From Streptomyces sp. NBC_01465 (GTDB lineage Bacteria > Actinomycetota > Actinomycetes > Streptomycetales > Streptomycetaceae): a stretch of 64,000 bases of DNA. This document shows, one piece after another, positions 50,858 through 59,237 of the stretch (its first letter is position 1; each line of letters begins with the position of its first letter). Position numbers and translations under genes: made by a program. The stretch covers positions 2,108,001 to 2,172,000 of the forward strand of contig NZ_CP109467.1 of the NCBI RefSeq assembly GCF_036227325.1. Direction: 5' to 3'. Below the pieces are notes generated by a model. That model did not search any database. It was not told the origin of the DNA and was given only the letters and a program-made list of their open reading frames with translations.

Positions 50858-50884
50858 GTTGCGGAGGGCGCAACGGGCGTTGCG
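50858..50884. promoter_or_regulatory. Alternating GTTGCG/CGCAAC operator upstream of eda
   Basis: GTTGCG-N5-CGCAAC-N4-GTTGCG: three half-sites forming two overlapping dyads, 32 bp before the eda start and directly after the yaaA stop. This spacing suits an oligomeric regulator. Confidence 0.5.
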
Positions 50885-50915
50885 TATGGCGTGGTGTGCC
50901 AGGCAGGATGGCGCC

Positions 50916-51548
50916 ATGACTTCCGTGCTGGACCTTGCGCCCGTTGTTCCTGTTGTCGTGATCGACGACGCCGCCGATGCCGTCCCGCTCGCGCGGGCGC
51001 TGGTCGCGGGCGGGCTGCCCGCGATCGAGGTCACCCTGCGGACGGATGCGGCCCTGGATGCGATACGGGCCATCGCGGACGGGGTCCCCGAGGCCGTGGT
51101 GGGTGCCGGAACCGTCATATCCGCTGCGGGAGTCGAGGCCGCGGTGGGCGCCGGGGCGCGGTTCCTGGTGAGCCCGGGGTGGACGGATGCACTGCTCGAC
51201 GCGATGCGGGGGTCGGGGGTGCCGTTCCTGCCTGGGGTGTCGACCACCTCGGAGGTTGTGGCGCTGCTGGAGCGGGGCGTGAACGAGATGAAGTTCTTCC
51301 CGGCGGAGGCGGCGGGTGGGGTGCCGTATCTGAAGTCGCTGGGCGGGCCGCTGCCGCAGGCACGGTTCTGTCCGACCGGGGGGATCGGGCTCGGGTCGGC
51401 GCCTTCTTATCTGGCGCTGCCCAATGTGGGCTGCGTGGGCGGGACTTGGATGCTTCCGGCGGATGCGATTGCTGCGAAGGATTGGGCGCGGGTGGAGGCG
51501 CTGGCGCGGGAGGCGGCGGCGCTCATCTCCAGCCCGTCCGGCGTTTGA
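50916..51548 (+). CDS. eda: 2-dehydro-3-deoxy-phosphogluconate (KDPG) aldolase
   Basis: 210 aa from ATG at 50916. Class I aldolase barrel with general-base Glu38 (AIEVTLRT) and Schiff-base Lys126 ([13 protein letters not shown]); CPTGGI and VGGTWMLP bind phosphate. It splits KDPG (or KHG) into pyruvate and glyceraldehyde-3-phosphate (or glyoxylate). The last residues SSPSGV and the stop come from a dispersed repeat (51531-51551), so the natural C-terminus was replaced. No edd gene is nearby. Confidence 0.93.
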   Translation: MTSVLDLAPVVPVVVIDDAADAVPLARALVAGGLPAIEVTLRTDAALDAIRAIADGVPEAVVGAGTVISAAGVEAAVGAGARFLVSPGWTDALLDAMRGSGVPFLPGVSTTSEVVALLERGVNEMKFFPAEAAGGVPYLKSLGGPLPQARFCPTGGIGLGSAPSYLALPNVGCVGGTWMLPADAIAAKDWARVEALAREAAALISSPSGV

Positions 51549-51551
51549 GGA
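51531..51551 (+). repeat. Dispersed palindromic repeat unit supplying the eda stop codon
   Basis: The 21-bp unit AGCCCGTCCGGCGTTTGAGGA differs at one base from the unit at 57046-57066 (minus strand). It is the commonest Streptomyces intergenic repeat as I recall it. Confidence 0.7.
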
Positions 51552-51573
51552 CAAGCGACCGAAGGCCGCTTAC

Positions 51574-51606
51574 GGCGGGGGACGGGGAAACCCCAGCACC
51601 CCCGCC
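51574..51606. terminator. Hairpin between convergent eda and RNase H genes
   Basis: Outer stem GGCGGGGG/CCCCCGCC and inner GGGG/CCCC around AAA. Confidence 0.75.
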
Positions 51607-51613
51607 GTCCTCG

Positions 51614-52792
51614 TCAGCGCAAGTGGCTCGTGTCGTTCAGGAGCCTCAACGACGCGTTGCCGTCCGCGTAGTACGCCACCGCCGACACCGACGCCGCCGA
51701 CAGCTCCATCCTGAACAGCGACTCCGGCGGAGCCCCAAGCGCCAGCCGTACCAGCGTCTTGATCGGCGTCACGTGTGTCACCAGCAGGACCGTCTTGCCC
51801 TGGTAGCGCGCCACCAGCTTGTCCCGCGCCGTCGACACCCGCCTCGCCACCGTCGCGAAGCTCTCTCCGCCGCCCGTCGGGGCCGCCTTCGGGGAGGCCA
51901 GCCACGCGTCCAGGTCGTCCGCGTACCGCTCCCTCACCTCGCCGAACGTCAGGCCCTCCCACGCCCCGAAGTCCGTTTCGCGCAGGCCCTCTTCGACCGT
52001 GACCGGCAGGCCCAGGGCCGTCGCCACCACGTCCGCCGTCTCGCGGCAGCGGACCAGGGGGGACGTCACGACCGCCTGGATCGTGCCTCGTGCGGAGAGT
52101 GCCTTTGCGGCTCGCTCGGCCTGGGTGCGGCCCGCCGCCGACAGCATCGGGTCCGTTCCCCCGCTGCCCGAGAAACGCTTCTCAGGGGTCAGCGCCGTCT
52201 CGCCGTGCCGGAGCAGGACGAACGTCGCCGGGGCGCCGAGGTCCGCCGGGGCCGCCCAGCCCACCGGCGGGGCAGCGGCTTCAGTCGTACGAGGGGCCAT
52301 CGCCGCCCGCGCCTTTGCCGCGCCGGCCACCGGGTCGCCCACGTCCAGGGCCGCCGTGGACGCCGACGGCTCCCACTGCTTGCCCTTCTTGCCCGCGTCC
52401 ATCGCCTCGTTGGCCAAGCGGTCCGCGTGCTTGTTCTTCTCTCGCGGGATCCACTCGTACGTGACCTGGGCGCGCGGCAGGATCGTCGCCGCCTCCGCCG
52501 CCAGGGGCTTCATGTCCGGGTGCTTGATCTTCCAGCGGCCCGACATCTGCTCGACCACCAGCTTCGAGTCCATCCGGACCCGGACCTTCGCCTCGGGGTC
52601 GAGCGCCTTTGCCGCTCTGAGGCCCGCGATCAGGCCCTTGTACTCGGCCACGTTGTTCGTGGCGACCCCGATGTACTCCGCGGCCTCCGCGAGGGGCTCG
52701 CCTGTCACCGGGTCGAGCACCACCGCGCCGTAGCCGGCGGGACCCGGGTTGCCCCGGGAGCCGCCGTCGGCCTCGACGACGAACTGCCGCAT
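51614..52792 (-). CDS. Bifunctional RNase HI / histidine phosphatase (CobC-like)
   Basis: 392 aa from ATG at 52792 (TGATG overlap with the upstream gene). RNase HI domain 1-135 with the active-site set Asp9, Glu50, Asp75, Asp124. After a linker (136-188), a phosphoglycerate-mutase-like domain starts with RHGET (His196) and has SPLVRCRETAD, GEWEGLTF-like FGAWEGLTFGEV and VTHVTPIKTL. This fusion is an actinobacterial signature (Mycobacterium Rv2228c). It removes RNA from RNA/DNA hybrids and dephosphorylates a cobalamin-type intermediate. Confidence 0.95.
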   Translation of the reverse strand: MRQFVVEADGGSRGNPGPAGYGAVVLDPVTGEPLAEAAEYIGVATNNVAEYKGLIAGLRAAKALDPEAKVRVRMDSKLVVEQMSGRWKIKHPDMKPLAAEAATILPRAQVTYEWIPREKNKHADRLANEAMDAGKKGKQWEPSASTAALDVGDPVAGAAKARAAMAPRTTEAAAPPVGWAAPADLGAPATFVLLRHGETALTPEKRFSGSGGTDPMLSAAGRTQAERAAKALSARGTIQAVVTSPLVRCRETADVVATALGLPVTVEEGLRETDFGAWEGLTFGEVRERYADDLDAWLASPKAAPTGGGESFATVARRVSTARDKLVARYQGKTVLLVTHVTPIKTLVRLALGAPPESLFRMELSAASVSAVAYYADGNASLRLLNDTSHLR

Positions 52793-53535
52793 CAGATCCC
52801 CGAGTCGGCCGTACGGACCAGGATGCGGCGGCAGTTCTCGCACCGCAGCACCGTGTCGGGGGACGCGGCCTTGACCTCGTTCACCTCGGTGATGTTGAGC
52901 TCCAGGCGGCAGCCCTCGCAGCGGCGCTGGTAGAGCCGGGCAGCACCCACGCCGCCCTGCTGCTCGCGCAGCTTCTCGTACAGCTTCAGCAGGTCGGCCG
53001 GGACCGACTCGGCGACGACCGAGCGCTCCTTGGTGGCCGTCGCGACGTCGGCGTCGATGCCGGCGGCCGCGGTGTCACGGCGCGACGTGGCGTCGGCCGT
53101 CTTGGCCTCGACCGCGGAGACGCGCTCGGTGAGCTCGGTCGCGCGCTCCTGCGCGGACTCGCGGCGCTCCATGACCTCCAGGACGACGTCCTCGAGGTCG
53201 CCCTGGCGCTTGGCGAGGGAGACGATCTCGCGCTGGAGGTTCTCCAGGTCCTTGGGGGACGTGACCGCACCCGAGTCCAGGCGCTGCTGGTCGCGTACGG
53301 CGCGCTGACGGACCTGGTCGACGTCCTGCTCGGCCTTGGTCTGCTCGCGTGCGGTGTCGGACTCCTCCGTCTGCACGGCGACGAGCAGGTCGCGCAGCTG
53401 GGTGAGGTCCTTGGTCAGGGATTCGATCTCGGCGTGCTCGGGCAGCGAATTGCGCTTGTGCGCGAGCTGCGACAGGCGTACGTCGAGGGCCTGGACGTCG
53501 AGGAGGCGGATCTGGTCGGCGTGGGCGGCGTTCAG
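52792..53535 (-). CDS. C4 zinc-ribbon, coiled-coil protein (CdsZ/DUF164 type)
   Basis: 247 aa. Residues about 30-160 form a long coiled coil; the C-terminus has a zinc ribbon with Cys206/Cys209 and Cys232/Cys235. The conserved N-terminus NAAHADQIRLLDVQALDVRL starts directly after a CTG that overlaps the Nif3 stop (CTGA), with GGAG 7 nt upstream; no ATG/GTG/TTG is close. CTG at 53535 is therefore proposed as the start; the ATG at 53613 would force an 80-nt overlap. It is part of the conserved actinobacterial nif3-zinc ribbon-rnhA operon. Confidence 0.88.
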   Translation of the reverse strand: MNAAHADQIRLLDVQALDVRLSQLAHKRNSLPEHAEIESLTKDLTQLRDLLVAVQTEESDTAREQTKAEQDVDQVRQRAVRDQQRLDSGAVTSPKDLENLQREIVSLAKRQGDLEDVVLEVMERRESAQERATELTERVSAVEAKTADATSRRDTAAAGIDADVATATKERSVVAESVPADLLKLYEKLREQQGGVGAARLYQRRCEGCRLELNITEVNEVKAASPDTVLRCENCRRILVRTADSGI

Positions 53536-54371
53536 TTGGGGGCTCCAGGAGATGAGTGGTGTGCTGTCCAGGGGTCTGTGACCGTACGGGAGACATGGGT
53601 GCGAAGACCCCATCCGTTCCGGTCGGAAATCTCGTCGAGCTGTGCCGCGGCCTGCTCGCACCAGGGCCACTCGGTGGCCCAGTGGGCGGCGTCGATCAGC
53701 GCGAGAGGAGATGTTTCGCGGGCCTCCGACACCGGGTGGTGGCGCAGGTCCGCGGTGAGGAAGGCGTCGACTCCGGCGGAACGCACCTGGTCGAAGAGGC
53801 TGTCGCCGGATCCGCCGGAGACCGCGACCGTACGGACAAGAGCGTCCGGGTCACCGGCCACGCGGATGCCCTGCGCGGTGGCGGGGAGGTGTGCGGCGGC
53901 CTGCGCGGCGAAGTCCCGCAGCGGGAGAGGGTGGTCGAGCTCACAGATACGGCCGAGGCCGCGACGGCCCGAAGCGTCGGTCGCGTCCGGCACCAGGGGG
54001 CGTACGACCCGGAGGCCGAGGGCGTCCGCGAGGGCGTCGGAGACGCCGGGGTCGGCGGTGTCCGCGTTGGTGTGGGCGACGTGCAGGGCGATGTCCCGCT
54101 TGATCAGGGTGTGCACGACGCGGCCCTTGAAGGTGGTGGCCGCGACCGTCGTCGTACCGCGCAGATAGAGCGGGTGGTGCGTGACGATCAGCTGGGCGCC
54201 GAGCTTGACGGCCTCGTCGGCGATCTCCTGCACGGGGTCGACGGCGAAGAGGACCGTGGTGACGTCCGCGTCCGGGTCTCCGCAGACCGTGCCGACGGCG
54301 TCCCAGGATTCGGCCCGCTCGGGGGGCCACAGGGCGTCGAGCGCGGAGAGGACTTCAGACAGACGGGGCAC
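53532..54371 (-). CDS. Nif3/DUF34-family dinuclear metal protein
   Basis: 279 aa, GTG start. Family marks: AESWDAVGTVCGDPDADVTT, the metal His pair in IVTHHPLYL, ALHVAHTNADTA and GGSGDSLFDQV, HHPVSEAR. It forms a toroidal hexamer with a two-metal site; related to GTP cyclohydrolase I type 2, function unsettled. TAACCT on the minus strand (54379-54384) is 7 nt upstream, predicting a leaderless mRNA. It is the first gene of the nif3-zinc ribbon-rnhA operon. Confidence 0.93.
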   Translation of the reverse strand: MPRLSEVLSALDALWPPERAESWDAVGTVCGDPDADVTTVLFAVDPVQEIADEAVKLGAQLIVTHHPLYLRGTTTVAATTFKGRVVHTLIKRDIALHVAHTNADTADPGVSDALADALGLRVVRPLVPDATDASGRRGLGRICELDHPLPLRDFAAQAAAHLPATAQGIRVAGDPDALVRTVAVSGGSGDSLFDQVRSAGVDAFLTADLRHHPVSEARETSPLALIDAAHWATEWPWCEQAAAQLDEISDRNGWGLRTHVSRTVTDPWTAHHSSPGAPN

Positions 54372-54425
54372 GGAGTACAGGTTACCTGCGCTCCGTGCCC
54401 CGCCTGCCGGGACGGCCGGTGCTGC

Positions 54426-55460
54426 TTACTTGACGAGGAAGGCGCGGAGGTCGTCGAGGACCTTGTCGGCCGCCGTCACGCCGAGGCCGAGGTACCAGGT
54501 CTCGTCCGGGACGTCCTTGGCCTGGCCGGCCTTGACCGCCTTGAGGTTCTTCCACAGCGGGTTGGACTGGGTGGTGTCGCGCTTGGTGGCCTTCGGGGGA
54601 CCGTAGACGCCCGTGAAGATCCAGTCGGCGTCCGCGGAGTCGATCTTCTCGGGGCTGACCTCGACCGCGAGGTCGTTGATCTGCTGGTTCTTGGGGCGCG
54701 GGATGCCCGAGTCCTTGAGGATCGTGCCGATGAAGGAGGCCTGGGCGTAGAGGCGGATCTTGTCCGGGAGGTAGCGGACCATCGAGACGGTCGGCTTGTT
54801 GGGGCCGATGTCCGTGCCGAGCTTCTTGGCCTTCGTCTCGTACGCCGCCAGGTTCGTCTTCGCCTCGGCGGTCTTGTCGAGCGCGGCCGCGTTGAGGAGG
54901 TAGTTCTCCTTCCAGGTGAAGCCCGGGCGGATGGAGAACACGGTCGGCGCGATCTTGGAGAGCTCGTCGTACTTGTCCGCGGCGCGCAGCTGGCTGCCGA
55001 GGATCAGGTCCGGGTGGAGATTGGCGATCGCCTCGAGGTTGAGGTTGTTGATCGTGCCGACGTTCTTGGGGCTGCCCGCGTCCGCCTTGAGGTAGCTGGG
55101 GATGCCGACGCTGCCCTCGGTCGGGGCGTAGCCGACCGGCTTGATGCCGAGGGACACGACGTTGTCGAACTCGCCCACGTCCAGGACCACGACCCGCTTG
55201 GGCTGCGCCTTGATCTCGGTCTTGCCCATGGCCTGGGTGACGGTCCGCGGGAACTGTCCTGCCTTGGCGTCCGTGCCGAGCGCCGCGGTCTTCGCGGCCG
55301 CGTCGCCGAAGTCCTTGCCGCCCTGGGCGACGGCCTTGCTGTCGGCGCCTCCCTTGGAGCCGGAGCCCGCACTGTCGTCGCCGCTGGAGCAGGCGGCGAG
55401 CGAGATCGCTCCGACGACGGCGAGGGCGGCTGCGGCGGTTCCGCGGCGGCGTAGGGACAT
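54426..55460 (-). CDS. Iron-siderophore ABC transporter substrate-binding lipoprotein
   Basis: 344 aa from ATG at 55460 with AGGAG 6-7 nt upstream. Lipobox LAACSS (Cys24). The cluster A-II fold is evident: QPKRVVVLDVGEFDNVVSLG, ANLHPDLILGSQL, a helical backbone and a C-terminal GLGVTAADKVLDDL. It is closest in feel to DesE/ferrioxamine-type binding proteins. No permease or ATPase is adjacent, so it must share one encoded elsewhere. An iron box lies 24 bp upstream. Confidence 0.92.
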   Translation of the reverse strand: MSLRRRGTAAAALAVVGAISLAACSSGDDSAGSGSKGGADSKAVAQGGKDFGDAAAKTAALGTDAKAGQFPRTVTQAMGKTEIKAQPKRVVVLDVGEFDNVVSLGIKPVGYAPTEGSVGIPSYLKADAGSPKNVGTINNLNLEAIANLHPDLILGSQLRAADKYDELSKIAPTVFSIRPGFTWKENYLLNAAALDKTAEAKTNLAAYETKAKKLGTDIGPNKPTVSMVRYLPDKIRLYAQASFIGTILKDSGIPRPKNQQINDLAVEVSPEKIDSADADWIFTGVYGPPKATKRDTTQSNPLWKNLKAVKAGQAKDVPDETWYLGLGVTAADKVLDDLRAFLVK

Positions 55461-55483
55461 CACAGGCTCCTGACAGTGTTTTC

Positions 55484-55502
55484 TTAGGTTCGCCTTACCT
55501 TA
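55484..55502. promoter_or_regulatory. Iron box upstream of the siderophore-binding lipoprotein
   Basis: TTAGGTTCGCCTTACCTTA matches the DmdR/DtxR palindrome TTAGGTTAGGCTAACCTAA at 15 of 19 positions. Confidence 0.85.
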
Positions 55503-55647
55503 ACTGCCCCGATTCGTGCACAGCACACCCGCCCCCTCCCCCTCAGGCGAATCGATGGACGGCCACCCTTATGTGTGAAGTGGGGCGACTCGTGCGGTTC
55601 GCCCGGCCGTACGAAAACTAGCTTCGGGGCCGGAGGTGACCGACACG

Positions 55648-56781
55648 ATGACGGCCTTGGCCATCGAGACCGGTGAAGGAACGGGTCTCACGATCGCGGC
55701 TGACGGGTCCTACGCGGCACGGCTGGCGCGGAGGGACGCGGCGACGGAGGCATGGTGCCCGGAGCGGTGGACGCTCGACGGGCCCGAGCCGTACGTCGTC
55801 CAGCTGCCGGGCGCCCAGCCCGAGGACCCGGGCGCGGAGGTGCTGCCGCTGGCGGACGGGCGGGTGCTGATCCGGCGGTTCGTGGAGGGGCGGCACGCGT
55901 TCTCGCTGCTGTATCCGACGGGGCCCGGCACCGGTGAACTGCAGCTGGGCGCGGTGGAGTGCGAGGAGCTGACGCTGCTGGCGCCCGCGCCGGGCGGGGA
56001 GTTGGCGTACGGGCTCGCGGTCGGCGAGAAGTCGACGGCGGTCTGGCTGGTCGCGGGCGGGGCGTTCGGGCCCGAACATGTGGCGGAGGTGCCGGGGCGG
56101 TGCTCGGGCGGGGTCTGGCTGGACCGCGCCGGGCGGATGCTCGCGCTGGACCTGGAGCTGGACGGGGTGACCAAGGCGGTGGCGGTCGATCTGGAACGGG
56201 GCGGGGAGGTCTCGCCGCTGCTGCAGATCGCGGAGGACAGCAACGACCGTCTGCTGCTGGCGGATCCCGACAGCGGGCTGCTGCTCGTACGGTCGGACGC
56301 GCCTGGGGAGGACCGGCTGGGGTGGGGGGTGCTCGGGTCGGCGCGGCCGGTGCGGTTTCCGGAGTGCCTGCGGGTGGAGGACGCGGTGATGTCGCCTTTC
56401 GCCGTGCAGCCCGGGCAGGTGCTGATGCCGGAGAGCTGTGGGGTGGCGCTGCGGATCGACGGCGGGGGTGGGAGCTGGGTGGGGGTCTGGCGCCCTGCGG
56501 GGCGGCGGCTGCATCAACTCGCGGCGCCGGTCGGGTGGTTGACGGGGGCGGGGCTGTGGACGCGGGAGGGGGTGCTGAGGCTGCCGTACGCACAGGGGGA
56601 TGTGGACTACGGGGTGGTGGAGGTGGAGCCGCCGGTGGACGATCTGAGCGTCATGATCACGGAACTCTCACAAGCGGAAGCCGCAGGTGAGGAACCGTCC
56701 GAGGCTGAGGAGGCTCCTGCTGTGTGCAAGCCCGTCCCGTTGCAGCAGGCGCCTCTGACGGGGCGGTTGGGGGCTGACTAG
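55648..56781 (+). CDS. Conserved hypothetical protein (propeller-like)
   Basis: 377 aa from ATG at 55648, since GGAGGTGA lies 9-16 nt before it; GTG at 55636 is too close to that site. Repeating short strands with Gly turns (LPLADGRVLIRRFVEG, LDRAGRMLALDLELDG, LADPDSGLLLVRSD) suggest a beta-propeller. No signal peptide or catalytic motif. It is common in Streptomyces and of unknown function. It is divergent from the siderophore-binding lipoprotein by 187 bp. Confidence 0.8.
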   Translation: MTALAIETGEGTGLTIAADGSYAARLARRDAATEAWCPERWTLDGPEPYVVQLPGAQPEDPGAEVLPLADGRVLIRRFVEGRHAFSLLYPTGPGTGELQLGAVECEELTLLAPAPGGELAYGLAVGEKSTAVWLVAGGAFGPEHVAEVPGRCSGGVWLDRAGRMLALDLELDGVTKAVAVDLERGGEVSPLLQIAEDSNDRLLLADPDSGLLLVRSDAPGEDRLGWGVLGSARPVRFPECLRVEDAVMSPFAVQPGQVLMPESCGVALRIDGGGGSWVGVWRPAGRRLHQLAAPVGWLTGAGLWTREGVLRLPYAQGDVDYGVVEVEPPVDDLSVMITELSQAEAAGEEPSEAEEAPAVCKPVPLQQAPLTGRLGAD

Positions 56782-56832
56782 ACTTTCGGCCTGCACGCAT
56801 ACGTAAGCGATCACACGGGGTGATTCGTCATC

Positions 56833-56997
56833 ATGTCCGAAACCGGAACCGACACGGCCGCCGCGACCATCAACCGGGGCGGAACCGACGGCTCAGGCAA
56901 GCATCGAGGGGGCGCGGCGTCGACGGAGGCGTCGACGTCGGAGGCGCATGGCCGGCACCGGCGCGAAGGGGAGCGGAGGGTGTCGGGGGTGAGCTGA
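56833..56997 (+). CDS. 54-aa small hydrophilic protein
   Basis: 54 aa; ATG with GGGGTGA about 9 nt upstream. It starts MSETGTDTAAATINRGG and contains GKHRGGAAST and HGRHRR, so it is basic and His/Arg-rich at the C-terminus. There is no membrane segment or cysteine. It ends one base before the GC-rich repeat region. It may be a genuine small protein of unknown role; coding bias is moderate. Confidence 0.45.
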   Translation: MSETGTDTAAATINRGGTDGSGKHRGGAASTEASTSEAHGRHRREGERRVSGVS

Positions 56998-56999
56998 AC

Positions 57000-57139
57000 G
57001 GGGCTGCGCCCCCTGCACCCCCAGTACGCGACCTTCGGCCGCGTGTCCTCAATCGCCGGACGGGCTGGAAATGCCCACCTGGGCAAATCAAGCCCCTCCG
57101 GCGATTGAGGAGCGGGGTCTGGGGCGGAGCCCCAGCGGG
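57000..57139. repeat. Streptomyces intergenic palindromic repeat cluster
   Basis: The long hairpin has arms 57046-57066 and 57091-57111 (21 bp, one mismatch; unit AGCCCNTCCGGCGATTGAGGA) around an inner TGCCC-ACCT-GGGCA. It is flanked by GGGGC-TGC-GCCCC and TGGGGCGGAGCCCCA mini-palindromes. The same unit ends eda at 51531. It probably also acts as a terminator for the convergent genes. Confidence 0.75.
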
Positions 57140-57141
57140 GG

Positions 57142-58083
57142 TCAGCCCTTCTTCAGGCCCAGGACCTCCGACGCCGCGAACGTCTCCCCGGACGGGCGCT
57201 CCTCGTAGTACGAGGACAACACGCCGTCCAGCTCCTCGTACGTGAACGCCTCCTTCGCCGTGTCGAACTTCGCCGCCACCTTCGGGCGGTCCACGATCGC
57301 CACCATCCCGCCGTGCACCACCAGCAGCTGCCCGTTCACCTTCGCCGCCGCCGGCGACGCCAAGTAGCCCACCAGCGGGGACACGTGCTCGGGGGCGAGC
57401 GCGTCCAGCTCCCCCGCACCCGGCTCCGCGAAGCCCGCGAAGACGTCCTCCGTCATACGGGTCCTGGCCCTCGGGCAGATCGCGTTCGCCGTGACCCCGT
57501 ACTTCCCCAGCGCCAGCGCCGTCGACGTCGTCAGGCCCACGATGCCGCCCTTCGCCGCCGCGTAGTTCGGCTGGCCCGCCGAGCCCGCGAGGAACGCCTC
57601 CGAGGAGGTGTTGACGACCCGGCCGTAGACCGGGGCCCCCGCCGCCTTGGACCGCTCGCGCCAGTGCACCGAGGCGAAGTGGGTGGTGTTGAAGTGCCCC
57701 TTGAGGTGGACCCGGATCACCGTGTCCCACTCCGCCTCGCTCATGGAGAAGATCATCCGGTCGCGGAGGATGCCCGCGTTGTTGACCAGGATGTCGAGCT
57801 TCCCGTACGTACTGATCGCCAACTCCACCAGCGCGCGGGCCTGTTCGTGGTCCGCGACGTCGCCTAGGTGGGCGACCGCCTGTCCGCCCGCCGCCCGGAT
57901 CTCCGCGGCGACCTCCTCCGCCGGAGCGGCCGAGGCCTCCCCCGAGCCGTCACGTCCTGGCTGGCCGAAGTCGTTGACGACGACCGAAGCGCCCAGGCGG
58001 GCGAGTTCGAGTGCCTCGGCGCGGCCGAGGCCCCTCCCCGCGCCCGTGACGATCGCGGACAGGCCCTCAAGTGGCAAAGACAT
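57142..58083 (-). CDS. SDR 3-hydroxyacyl-CoA / 17-beta-hydroxysteroid dehydrogenase-like
   Basis: 313 aa. TGAGRGLG (13-20), NNAGILRD, a catalytic Ser in VNTSSEAF and YAAAK. Length over 300 with a C-terminal extension (KVAAKFDTAKEAFTYEELDG) matches the Hsd17B4/Hsd4A-type beta-oxidation dehydrogenases rather than FabG. It is the last gene of the MaoC-ADH-SDR operon; it would oxidise the 3-hydroxyacyl-CoA made by the MaoC hydratase. Confidence 0.9.
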   Translation of the reverse strand: MSLPLEGLSAIVTGAGRGLGRAEALELARLGASVVVNDFGQPGRDGSGEASAAPAEEVAAEIRAAGGQAVAHLGDVADHEQARALVELAISTYGKLDILVNNAGILRDRMIFSMSEAEWDTVIRVHLKGHFNTTHFASVHWRERSKAAGAPVYGRVVNTSSEAFLAGSAGQPNYAAAKGGIVGLTTSTALALGKYGVTANAICPRARTRMTEDVFAGFAEPGAGELDALAPEHVSPLVGYLASPAAAKVNGQLLVVHGGMVAIVDRPKVAAKFDTAKEAFTYEELDGVLSSYYEERPSGETFAASEVLGLKKG

Positions 58084-58114
58084 GCGTGGAGTTCCCCTCA
58101 GGTCGGATCAGAGA

Positions 58115-59191
58115 TCAGATCTCGATGCAGGTGCGCAGCGCCTCGCCCGTACGCATCTGCGCCAGGGCGTCGTTGATCTCGGCGAGCGACACCCGGTGGG
58201 TGATCATGGATTCGAGGTCGATGCGGCCCGCCCGCCACAGGGCGATGGCCCGCTCGTACGAACGGAGCACGTCCCCGCCGCCGTACATGGACGGCAGGAT
58301 CCGCTTCTCGTCGAAGAACAGCTCGAACATGTTGAGCTGCAGGTTGTCGTCCATCGCGCCCGCGCCGACCACGACGAGCGTGCCGCCGCGCCGCGTCGTC
58401 TCGTACGCGGTGCGCGCGGTCGCGGACTTGCCGACGACCTCGAAGACGTAGTCGAAGCCCTCGCCCGCGGTGATGCGCTGCTTGGCGTCGCCGAGCGCGT
58501 CGGGGGCGACCGCCTCCGTCGCGCCGAAGCGCAGGGCGGCCTCCCGGCGCGAGGCGACCGGGTCGACGGCGACGATCTGGGCCGCGCCCTTGAGCCGCGC
58601 GCCCTGGATCGCGGAGATGCCGACGCCGCCGCAGCCGATGACGGCGACCGACGAACCGGCTTCCACCTTCGCGGTGTTGATGGCCGCGCCGAGGCCGGTC
58701 GTCACTCCGCAGCCGATGAGGGCCGCGATCTCGAACGGCACGTCGTCGGGGATCGGCACCGCGCACCCGGCGTCGACGACGACCTCCTCGGTGAAGGTGC
58801 CGGTCCCGGCGAAGCCGAAGACATCGCCGCCGGGGCGCTTGAAGTTCGGGGTGCCCGCGTTCATGAAGCCGGCCAGACAGAGCTGGGTCTGGCCGCGCTT
58901 GCAGGCCGGACAGACGCCGCAGGCGGGCAGCCAGCAGATCAGTACCCGGTCGCCCTGCTTGACGTGGGTCACGCCGTCGCCGACGTCCAGGATCTCGCCC
59001 GCGCCCTCGTGGCCGGGGATGAAGGGGGCGGGCTGCGGGAGGACGCCGCTCATCGCGGAGACGTCCGAGTGGCACAGGCCCGTCGCCCTGACCCTGATCT
59101 TCACCTTGCCGGGGCCGAAGCCCACCGCCTCGACGTCGTCGAGGACTTCGAGCTTGTCCTGGCCTATCTCGTGCAGTACTGCTGCGCGCAT
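58115..59191 (-). CDS. Zinc-dependent alcohol dehydrogenase (class III / AdhE2-like)
   Basis: 358 aa. Catalytic zinc ligands Cys40 and His61-Glu62; structural zinc Cys91, Cys94, Cys97, Cys105; the NAD site VIGCGGVGISAIQGA is complete. It is close to the medium-chain mycothiol/formaldehyde or acyl-alcohol dehydrogenases found in mycobacterial steroid and lipid clusters. It lies 46 bp downstream of the MaoC gene. The substrate may be an alcohol made in side-chain oxidation. Confidence 0.92.
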   Translation of the reverse strand: MRAAVLHEIGQDKLEVLDDVEAVGFGPGKVKIRVRATGLCHSDVSAMSGVLPQPAPFIPGHEGAGEILDVGDGVTHVKQGDRVLICWLPACGVCPACKRGQTQLCLAGFMNAGTPNFKRPGGDVFGFAGTGTFTEEVVVDAGCAVPIPDDVPFEIAALIGCGVTTGLGAAINTAKVEAGSSVAVIGCGGVGISAIQGARLKGAAQIVAVDPVASRREAALRFGATEAVAPDALGDAKQRITAGEGFDYVFEVVGKSATARTAYETTRRGGTLVVVGAGAMDDNLQLNMFELFFDEKRILPSMYGGGDVLRSYERAIALWRAGRIDLESMITHRVSLAEINDALAQMRTGEALRTCIEI

Positions 59192-59237
59192 GGCGCGGCT
59201 CCCTTCGGGTGCGGAACAGGGCTGGTTCGAAGCTGGT

